From JBBIII01 sp037446575 (GTDB lineage: Bacteria; Bacteroidota; Ignavibacteria; UBA10030), in contig JBBIII010000085.1 in assembly GCA_037446575.1 (NCBI GenBank), forward strand, positions 1-10,022: 10,022 nt of DNA, in the 5' to 3' direction. Each line of letters starts with the position of its first letter. The stretch's first letter is position 1. The notes beneath the pieces were generated by a model that saw nothing but the letters and a program-made list of their open reading frames with translations, had not been told where the DNA came from and did no database searches. The translations under genes and the position numbers were made by a program. Positions 1 through 5,412 of the stretch are shown here, one piece after another.

Positions 1-6
1 CTTTTT

Positions 7-303
7 TTAATCCTTATCCGATTTCCACTTCTTGCGTGTCAAAGATAATCCGCCAAAGCCGCTTATAACCGCTATGTAAAATCCGAAATCGTACCAGAAG
101 CCGGTGTTGTGTACTTCGTATATTCTAACCGTAGAATTAAAAATGCTTATAATAAGTGATATTGGAGCAATCCAACCGTGCCATATACCAGTGAAGAACC
201 CAGCCAAATGTTCATTATAATATTTTCCGCCACCCGGAACGCAAGCCGATAAAAATAGTGGGATTGTGCATAATAAGATTATAAATATAAATTTGGTTCT
301 CAT
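7..303 (-). CDS. small conserved lipoprotein with two hydrophobic segments, function unknown
   Basis: The ATG at 303 gives 98 aa. An N-terminal hydrophobic stretch ends in a lipobox (L18-S-A-C21), so it should be exported and lipidated at Cys21. Two further hydrophobic stretches follow (about 42-56 and 73-86), then a charged tail ending KKWKSDKD. The core has the pattern GxWHGxIxP (about 39-47) and IYEVHNxGxWYDFGF (61-75). I recognise this from a widespread family of small uncharacterised lipoproteins, but know no function for it. A TTG at 336 in the same frame would add 11 residues before the signal peptide and abut the TerB-like stop codon; I prefer ATG 303 because the signal peptide then begins normally (MRTKF) and a GGAAAA stretch lies just upstream. 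It follows the TerB-like gene by 33 bp and is probably co-transcribed with it. Confidence 0.75.
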   Translation of the reverse strand: MRTKFIFIILLCTIPLFLSACVPGGGKYYNEHLAGFFTGIWHGWIAPISLIISIFNSTVRIYEVHNTGFWYDFGFYIAVISGFGGLSLTRKKWKSDKD

Positions 304-336
304 TTTTTTTCCATTAAAATTTTTTATAAAAGCCAA

Positions 337-750
337 TCAATATACCGTTAAACTTTCTGCTTCGAGTTTTGAAATTGATTTAATGTTTTTTTGTATTAAT
401 TCCATTTCCTTTAAAACCCACCGAACGTAAATTCCGTTTTTCTTAGCAATTATTTTAATCCATTCCATTTCTGCAGAATGAATTTCATTGTCAGATGTCG
501 CCACAAATAACGCGTCTTTAATAAATTTTTCGGCTAATTCTTTTGATGTAAAAACCGGAGGCGATTCTTCGATGTAGTTATTAACAAGTATATCGTGTAT
601 TGCGTTATCACAAAACTCTTTTTCAAATCCGAGAGCTTTTCCTATTCGCTTTAGCAACCTTGATTCCGCCTCTGTAATTCTTTTATCTTTCCCTATTAAT
701 AGAAGAAGTCCTCTAAAATAATCCCCCGCTTCCTTTATATTAATTTTCAT
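337..750 (-). CDS. TerB-fold (tellurite-resistance-like) cytoplasmic protein
   Basis: A 137-aa all-helical protein with no signal peptide or membrane segment. Two similar acidic helix starts are visible: D22-K-R-I-T-E-A-E29, followed by RLLKRIGKALGF, and D87-N-E-I-H-S-A-E94, followed by MEWIKIIAKKNGI. This duplicated D-x-x-I-x-x-x-E pattern is the hallmark of the TerB/TerB-like (DjlA N-terminal-like) helical domain, whose acidic residues are thought to bind metal. The length matches a single TerB domain. TerB-like proteins are linked to envelope stress and metal-related responses, but stand-alone copies are mostly uncharacterised, and no other ter genes are present here. The start is the ATG at 750; a G-rich GGCGGGG lies very close upstream and is not a typical ribosome binding site. 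The small lipoprotein follows after 33 bp. Family assignment is fairly sure, function unknown. Confidence 0.7.
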   Translation of the reverse strand: MKINIKEAGDYFRGLLLLIGKDKRITEAESRLLKRIGKALGFEKEFCDNAIHDILVNNYIEESPPVFTSKELAEKFIKDALFVATSDNEIHSAEMEWIKIIAKKNGIYVRWVLKEMELIQKNIKSISKLEAESLTVY

Positions 751-874
751 ACCCCGCCGTTAAAAAATTATTTTAATTGCCTGTTGAACCAATTCTACCA
801 ATACAATTAGATAAAGGCAAGCAAAATATATTAAATTTCTTTTTCGAAGCGCCCCTACAACGCTCCAATCAATT
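751..874. other. intergenic spacer between SemiSWEET and TerB-like genes
   Basis: A 124-bp non-coding gap on the minus-strand run, and the widest in that arm after 4146-4316. A short inverted repeat (TTGCCT at 777-782, AGGCAA at 816-821) is visible, but its loop of over 30 nt and lack of a T-run make it a poor terminator. The gap is wide enough to hold a promoter for the TerB-like/lipoprotein pair; I see no convincing motif. Confidence 0.3.
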
Positions 875-1135
875 TTATCCGTACAAACACTTATATACTA
901 GAATAGAAATTGATAGAGTAAAAGTTAAGCTGTTAAATATTGCTATAGATTGTGATTTCACCTTAATTCCATAAATAGCCCACCCAAGAACCCCCATTGT
1001 AAATATAATATACATCGGTAACGAAATTGCAATCGCTGGCGTTGGCATCATATTCCACACAGTGAACACTTGTGGAATGAATGCAGAGGTTGTACATATA
1101 CCGGAGAGCATTCCGAGAATTTCAATTCGCTTCAT
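875..1135 (-). CDS. SemiSWEET-family (PQ-loop) sugar transporter
   Basis: An 86-aa membrane protein with three predicted transmembrane helices (about 7-26, 36-55, 62-82), the size of a SemiSWEET half-transporter that works as a dimer. The PQ motif is at P21-Q22 in TM1 (SAFIPQVFTVW), followed by the typical ISLPMYIIF start of TM2. W52 and N68 are spaced 16 residues apart, as are the sugar-contacting Trp and Asn of characterised SemiSWEETs (Trp48/Asn64 in the Leptospira protein, from memory). The family mediates facilitated sugar diffusion across the inner membrane; the substrate here is unknown. The start is ATG 1135 with an AAAGGA ribosome binding site at a good distance. It is separated by about 100 bp on each side from the GNAT and TerB-like genes, so it may be transcribed alone. 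Identity is confident. Confidence 0.88.
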   Translation of the reverse strand: MKRIEILGMLSGICTTSAFIPQVFTVWNMMPTPAIAISLPMYIIFTMGVLGWAIYGIKVKSQSIAIFNSLTFTLSISILVYKCLYG

Positions 1136-1238
1136 AATGATCCTTTTATCTAACGATGAAAAATAAATGTTTTCTAAATCTAAACCCTGCTTATTTTAAA
1201 AAACCTTAACGAAACAATAAAAATTTATCAATCAAAGA

Positions 1239-1700
1239 TTATAGAGCAATAAATTCCTTCTCCATCATTACGTAACGGGAGAGATTCATTCCGAGCGATT
1301 CATAGGTTTTCTGAGCGCGCTGATTTTCTTTTTCAACATATAAACGCAATCCGCATACATCGCCGCGTTGTTTGGCAAATGATTCTACATATTGATAAAG
1401 CTCTCGGAAAACGCCTTTCCGTCTGAAATCAGGCAATACATACACGCTTTGTATCCACCAAAAATTAGAATTGCGCCAGTCGCTCCACTCGTACGTAATC
1501 ATCAGTTGTCCGACAACTTCATTATCTATTTCTGCAACATAATAAACGCCTTTAGAAGGGTCGTTGAACAACTCTTTTACGCCGCGCTTAAGTCGTTCTA
1601 TATTCAATTTGACATCTTCTGTTTCTTGAGCCATTGCTAAATTGAATTCGACAATAGTCGGAATGTCAAAAGGTTTTGCCGTGCGGATAACTGTATTCAT
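1239..1700 (-). CDS. GNAT-family N-acetyltransferase
   Basis: A 153-aa single-domain GNAT protein. The N-terminal strand IRTAKPFDIPTIVEF (5-19) is typical of the fold. Motif A, the acetyl-CoA pyrophosphate-binding site, is SVYVLPDFRRKGVF (85-98), where R93-x-x-G96-x-F98 replaces the usual final Gly/Ala, as in a common subgroup. Motif B is LYVEKENQRAQKTYESLGM (120-138), with the family's N-x-x-A-x-x-x-Y-x-x-x-G arrangement. It transfers an acetyl group from acetyl-CoA to an amine; the substrate cannot be told. The start is ATG 1700, 12 bp after the porin-like gene's stop, with GAGAA upstream, so the two are probably co-transcribed although they have no obvious functional link. Confidence 0.88.
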   Translation of the reverse strand: MNTVIRTAKPFDIPTIVEFNLAMAQETEDVKLNIERLKRGVKELFNDPSKGVYYVAEIDNEVVGQLMITYEWSDWRNSNFWWIQSVYVLPDFRRKGVFRELYQYVESFAKQRGDVCGLRLYVEKENQRAQKTYESLGMNLSRYVMMEKEFIAL

Positions 1701-1712
1701 ATATAATTCTCG

Positions 1713-2762
1713 TTAATTGAATGTAAATAAAAATGTAACGCGCGGAACTATATCGGCTTCTTTCTTCCTGTTGTGTCTACTTTTGTCGGTGTATGTATTT
1801 ATCCAAATGTTCGGCATAAAGTGAATTTTCTTTATTGGCGTATAGTCGAGACCAACCGAAAAGAAATATTCATAGAAACCTATATAGTCGGATAATCTAT
1901 TTGGATCGAAATAGTCAACGCGCCCAAATATTTTAAATTGTTCGGATATCTTATACCAAGCAAATAATGCAACTCCGAAAATTGCATTATCGCCTGTTGC
2001 AGTGTCTTTCTTCAGGCGTGTTTGCTGGAATATTTCCGCGCCTATCATGCAGGAATTATCTTTATATGATAAAAAGGTCTTTAATGTTGTTATATCTTTA
2101 TTATTTATAGCAGGTTCGAAGTCAAAATATGTTTCGACGGAGAATTTATCAATCGGATTGCCGCTTAGCATTGCGTAATATTTTTTGTGCTTATTAATCT
2201 CGGGTTTTTGATAACTTCCATTGCCAATCATCAAAGAGTAATTTAGGGAAATAGAAAATGGAATAATTCCGCATAGTTGAACGCCCATATCGCTTCCGCT
2301 TCCCGCATTTCTAAAATCTGTAATTGTCTTTTCGATTGAACGATAGCCCCATAATCTCTCAACAGAAGACCAAGTTGGCGTTGGAATAAGCCCGACTAAT
2401 AAATTTGATTTATTGAATATATTTTTCCATTCGGCGTAAGCGGTTTTAACATAAAGTCCTTGTCTCCCGCCGGGTTCGAGAGATTTGTCGTTGCCTTCGA
2501 GTTGAAATCGGGTGAAAAAATTGTCAGAAATATTATAATCGTAGAAAAAATGCAGTCGCCTAATTTGAAATGCCTGAAAGTCTTTTGGCACAAGCCGACT
2601 GAATTGTAATAAAGAATCTCCGAACGGCTGAGAATCGCCTCCAGTTTTATAAAAATAGTCGCCAACAATTAAGCCATGAATTTTACCGCCGGTTATTTCT
2701 TGTGCGCGTGAAATTGAAATAAAAAGAGATAAAATAATTGATGTAAGAAAAATATTGCGCAT
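1713..2762 (-). CDS. outer-membrane porin, phosphate-selective porin (OprO/OprP)-like
   Basis: A 349-aa protein with a signal peptide of about 20 residues (cleavage likely after SRA, before QEITG). The mature part alternates short amphipathic beta strands with turns and ends in an aromatic strand (VTFLFTFN), as expected of an outer-membrane beta barrel. The section with AFQIRRLHFFYDY (64-76), FFTRFQLEG (82-90), KTAYAEW and LLVGLIPTPTWSSVERLWGYR resembles the O/P (phosphate-selective porin) family widespread in Bacteroidota-like genomes. The family name does not prove phosphate transport; many members are general or unknown porins. The start is ATG 2762 with a weak AGAG upstream. It lies 55 bp behind the VTT-family gene and 12 bp ahead of the GNAT gene, consistent with one transcript. 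No pho-type regulatory site was recognised. Barrel assignment is strong, the specific family moderate. Confidence 0.75.
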   Translation of the reverse strand: MRNIFLTSIILSLFISISRAQEITGGKIHGLIVGDYFYKTGGDSQPFGDSLLQFSRLVPKDFQAFQIRRLHFFYDYNISDNFFTRFQLEGNDKSLEPGGRQGLYVKTAYAEWKNIFNKSNLLVGLIPTPTWSSVERLWGYRSIEKTITDFRNAGSGSDMGVQLCGIIPFSISLNYSLMIGNGSYQKPEINKHKKYYAMLSGNPIDKFSVETYFDFEPAINNKDITTLKTFLSYKDNSCMIGAEIFQQTRLKKDTATGDNAIFGVALFAWYKISEQFKIFGRVDYFDPNRLSDYIGFYEYFFSVGLDYTPIKKIHFMPNIWINTYTDKSRHNRKKEADIVPRVTFLFTFN

Positions 2763-2817
2763 AATTAATCTCTACACCATTTTTAGAAATGTGAATAATT
2801 AAAGCTTGATTTAAAAA

Positions 2818-3417
2818 CTAAATTATCCATTTTATAATGACAAAACCCAGCACTAATAAAACAACGAATGCAATCGTAAGAGATTCGAAATATTTGTCAA
2901 TGAATGATTTAATTTTGGGACCAAGAAAATAGAATAAACTTGCCACTAAAAAGAATCGCGCAGATCTGCTAAGAATAGAGGCATAGACAAAAACTGAAAA
3001 CGAAACATCAAAAGCGCCCGCCGCAATCGTGAATACTTTATATGGAATAGGAGTGAAGCCGGCTATCGCGATTGAAATAAATGCTGTGTCTCGAAATAAC
3101 GTTTGAACATATTCGTATTGAGTTTGCACTCCATAGATAGCGATTATTTGTTGACCTATTAGTTCAAAGAATTTATAACCGATAAGATAACCAAACATTC
3201 CCCCAAGCACGGAACCAATTGAGCAAATCAGAGCGTAACGCAAAGATTTCTTGGGGGCGATCACTCCTAATGCTATTAATAGAACATCTGGCGGAATAGG
3301 GAAAAAGGATGATTCTGCAAAAGCGACGCCAAAAAGCGTCCAATCGGCGCCCGGCTTTTGCGCAAAATTTTCTACCCAATGTTTTAACCGGCGTATCCAA
3401 CTAAAAATACTCTTCAC
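2818..3417 (-). CDS. DedA/VTT-domain (YqaA-like) integral membrane protein
   Basis: A 199-aa polytopic inner-membrane protein. It carries the VTT signature: FAESSFFPIPPDVLLIALG (33-51) with the acidic E35, the re-entrant motif GFTPIPYKVFTIAAG (120-134), and SRSARFFLVAS with a conserved Arg (150-160). A final helix (about 180-197) closes the protein. The short length fits the YqaA-like branch. DedA/VTT proteins are tied to membrane lipid homeostasis, including polyprenyl-phosphate or phospholipid flipping in characterised members; the substrate here is unknown. The start must be GTG 3417: an in-frame TAG lies 9 bp further upstream, the first internal Met is residue 74, and TAGGGT precedes the GTG as ribosome binding site. 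It follows the FKBP gene by 38 bp. Confidence 0.87.
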   Translation of the reverse strand: MKSIFSWIRRLKHWVENFAQKPGADWTLFGVAFAESSFFPIPPDVLLIALGVIAPKKSLRYALICSIGSVLGGMFGYLIGYKFFELIGQQIIAIYGVQTQYEYVQTLFRDTAFISIAIAGFTPIPYKVFTIAAGAFDVSFSVFVYASILSRSARFFLVASLFYFLGPKIKSFIDKYFESLTIAFVVLLVLGFVIIKWII

Positions 3418-3455
3418 TATCTGACCCTAATTTAGAATAAATTTTTTTAATATAA

Positions 3456-4145
3456 TTATTTTATTCCGAGCAATTCGACTTCAAAAATCAAAGTAGAATT
3501 AGGACCAATCATTTGTCCTGCTCCATTTGGACCGTATGCAAGGTCTGATGGAATGAATAATTGCCACTTAGAGCCGACCGGCATCAATTGAATTGCCTCA
3601 ACCCATCCTTTAATAACTTGTCCGACAGGAAATTCTGCTGGTTCGCCGCGCTTGTAAGAGCTGTCGAATTCCGTTCCGTCTATTAATGTACCTTTGTAAT
3701 GCACTCTAACAGTTTGGTCGGCACTCGGTTTAGGTCCGTTTCCAGCTTTTATTATTTTATATTGCAAACCGCTTGGAAGTGTTACAACGCCTTCTTTCTT
3801 TTTATTAGCCGCAAGAAAATCTTCACCCACTTTCTTATTTTTATCTCCATCTCTCAACTGCTTTTCCTGCATTTTTGCCATTAACTCTTCTTGGAAGGCA
3901 GTCATTGTAGTCTCCATTTCATTGTCTGTCATTAAAGTGGCCGATTTACTTAATGCGTCCTTCAATCCTTGAATTAAGTAGGTTTGGTCAACATCAATCC
4001 CTTGCATGGTCAAATTTCTGCCAAGCGTTACTCCAATGCTGTAATTGATCTTCTCTTTCTTGGTTTTTGGTTGATTCTTTTTTTGTGGAAATGCAACATT
4101 AGCCAATAATGCTAAAGCGCAAATTAATACTATTCCCTTTTTCAT
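3456..4145 (-). CDS. secreted FKBP-type peptidyl-prolyl isomerase (FkpA/Mip-like)
   Basis: A 229-aa protein with a signal peptide (1-20, ending AFPQ), an N-terminal helical dimerisation domain (about 30-115, beginning INYSIGVTLGRNL), a linker (VTLPSGLQYKII) and a C-terminal FKBP domain (about 140-228). Residues matching the FKBP12 active site are present: Y150, F160, D161, F172, V177, I178, W181, Y204 and F221, so it should be active. It catalyses cis-trans isomerisation of proline bonds and acts as a folding helper for exported proteins, here in the periplasm. The start is ATG 4145 with AAAGGAAA at a normal distance. It is the likely first gene of an envelope cluster with the VTT protein and porin. 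A terminator-like hairpin ends only about 25 bp upstream of its start codon, leaving little room for a promoter in between. Confidence 0.93.
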   Translation of the reverse strand: MKKGIVLICALALLANVAFPQKKNQPKTKKEKINYSIGVTLGRNLTMQGIDVDQTYLIQGLKDALSKSATLMTDNEMETTMTAFQEELMAKMQEKQLRDGDKNKKVGEDFLAANKKKEGVVTLPSGLQYKIIKAGNGPKPSADQTVRVHYKGTLIDGTEFDSSYKRGEPAEFPVGQVIKGWVEAIQLMPVGSKWQLFIPSDLAYGPNGAGQMIGPNSTLIFEVELLGIK

Positions 4146-4169
4146 AAATTTTCCTTTATGCTTTTTAAT

Positions 4170-4197
4170 AAATAAAAACGCAGGATTAACCTGCGTT
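4170..4197 (-). terminator. rho-independent terminator-like hairpin
   Basis: A perfect 8-bp stem, AACGCAGG (4177-4184) with CCTGCGTT (4190-4197), encloses a 5-nt loop. Read on the minus strand the stem is followed by TTTTATTTATT; on the plus strand there is no T-run after it. It is therefore oriented to end transcription of the S9-like gene (stop at 4317) about 120 nt downstream of that gene. Since it sits directly before the FKBP gene it could also lie in that gene's leader. Confidence 0.75.
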
Positions 4198-4260
4198 CGG
4201 TCTTGATTAAGGTAAGTTTTTTTCTTCGTAATTAAAACGTTGAAAAAATATTTTCTAATT

Positions 4261-4316
4261 TTTGACTGCGAATTTTCAAACTCCTAATACCTAATTTCCA
4301 ATACACATTTCCTATT
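4261..4316. repeat. degenerate 7-bp tandem array after the S9-like gene
   Basis: Reading the plus strand, five successive 7-mers are in exact register: TCCTAAT (4282), ACCTAAT (4289), TTCCAAT (4296), ACACATT (4303) and TCCTATT (4310), consensus roughly WCCTAAT. Weaker units TTTGACT, GCGAATT and TTCAAAC continue the phase back to 4261. The array ends at 4316, exactly against the stop codon of the S9-like gene (TAG, 4317-4319 on the minus strand). It resembles the array at 9436-9526 in unit length, AT-rich content and the CCAAT-type core. Confidence 0.6.
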
Positions 4317-5387
4317 CTACCTATAACCTGCTTTTTCTAAATCTCCTATTGATTTAAATTGCCGTGGAGGTTTTAGATATTTAGCCAAAAATTTGTAAAT
4401 CTTCATCCGAATTTGCTTTGCCATTTTCGTATCAATTCTGTCAAAACTATGACCGCCCGGAGCTTCTTGAAAAATTTCATACTCAAAAATCTTATTTGCC
4501 GACTTTAGTTTCTGAATTAAATGCTCAACTTCTTCTACATAAACATCATCGTCATTAGTGCTTGTGTGTATAAGCAAAGGAATTTGAAGTTTTTCGACAT
4601 GCGCTACAGGAGAACGCCTTCTGTATTCAGCGGAATCCTCTTCAACTGTCTTGCCAATATGATATTTTACATAGAATTCTTTCCTATAATCGTCGCCATA
4701 ATAACCTAAGCGCATAATTAAATCGCTTACTGGAACACCGGCAAAAGCCGCTTTATAGGAATTTGGATTTTGGAAAATGTCCATCAAAGTTATCAGACCG
4801 CCGTGGCTCCAACCAATAGCGCCAACCCGATTACTATCAACAATTGTATAATTTTCTACCATCCAATTACGAGCGGCGTGATTATCATCCACTTCGCGGC
4901 CGCCGTAATCAATACGTTCATAAAATGTTTTTCCATAACCGGTACTGCCTCTGTACTCAGGCGCGACCACTAAATATCCTTGTGCCATAAGTTCGCGAAT
5001 TATATGCGTATAGTAAGTTGTAAAATCGGCATGAACGCCGCCGTGTGGCAGCACAAGCAACGGATATTTTTTACTGCGGTCTATCCACTTGGGAATAAAA
5101 ACATAAGACCAGAATTTTACGGGATTAAGAGCGCCGCGAGCTGTCGAATCTTTTACTTTCCATGGCGGCGGGCCAACAATATATACTTTGTCAATATCGG
5201 CAACATCTCCAACGCGTTGATGCCACAAAATATCATCAATGGCTTTTGCAAGCTGATCGAGGCGGTGATTCAACGATTCAAATTTATTTTCAATAGTGTT
5301 CTGAAGCACGGTATCGTTCACTGCTTGTTGCGTGAAAGCAGAACTCACAATTACCGCTATAAGCAAAAGAATAAATAATATTCTCAT
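4317..5387 (-). CDS. secreted S9-like (prolyl oligopeptidase family) serine hydrolase without beta-propeller
   Basis: A 356-aa protein with a Sec signal peptide (1-19), then a heptad-like helical segment (about 25-55) that looks coiled-coil-prone, then an alpha/beta-hydrolase catalytic domain (about 90-340). S9 hallmarks are clear: the oxyanion-side HGG (115-117), APEYRGSTGYGK (142-153), nucleophile elbow G192-W-S194-H-G-G197, acid residue D279 or D280 within TNDDDV, and catalytic H313 in GGHSF. The family cleaves short peptides, often after proline, or acts on esters. Typical S9 enzymes carry a large N-terminal beta-propeller that restricts access; it is absent here, so specificity is open. 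The start is ATG 5387 with a strong AAAGGAG. It lies about 25 bp behind the S46 peptidase gene, indicating one operon and a shared role in periplasmic peptide breakdown. Confidence 0.87.
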   Translation of the reverse strand: MRILFILLLIAVIVSSAFTQQAVNDTVLQNTIENKFESLNHRLDQLAKAIDDILWHQRVGDVADIDKVYIVGPPPWKVKDSTARGALNPVKFWSYVFIPKWIDRSKKYPLLVLPHGGVHADFTTYYTHIIRELMAQGYLVVAPEYRGSTGYGKTFYERIDYGGREVDDNHAARNWMVENYTIVDSNRVGAIGWSHGGLITLMDIFQNPNSYKAAFAGVPVSDLIMRLGYYGDDYRKEFYVKYHIGKTVEEDSAEYRRRSPVAHVEKLQIPLLIHTSTNDDDVYVEEVEHLIQKLKSANKIFEYEIFQEAPGGHSFDRIDTKMAKQIRMKIYKFLAKYLKPPRQFKSIGDLEKAGYR

Positions 5388-5412
5388 ACCTTATTTCTCC
5401 TTTCTTCTGATT

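Noticed and set aside
304..336. TTG start at 336 for the small lipoprotein
   Set aside because: It would put 11 polar residues before the signal peptide; ATG 303 gives a normal lipoprotein N-terminus.
777..821. inverted repeat TTGCCT/AGGCAA as a SemiSWEET terminator
   Set aside because: The stem is only 6 bp, the loop exceeds 30 nt, and no T-run follows.
777..974. 65-codon plus-strand frame overlapping the SemiSWEET gene
   Set aside because: It starts at TTG with no ribosome binding site, half of it is antisense to a clear transporter gene, and the protein resembles nothing.
2396..2668. 90-codon minus-strand frame inside the porin gene
   Set aside because: It is an alternative frame wholly within a better-supported outer-membrane protein; its low-complexity translation has no domain.
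3173..3400. 75-codon minus-strand frame inside the VTT gene
   Set aside because: It is fully contained in the VTT reading frame's region, Arg/Cys-rich, and shows no family pattern.
4980..5378. 132-codon plus-strand frame antisense to the S9-like gene
   Set aside because: The opposite strand encodes a complete alpha/beta hydrolase with all catalytic residues; the antisense product has no recognisable domain.
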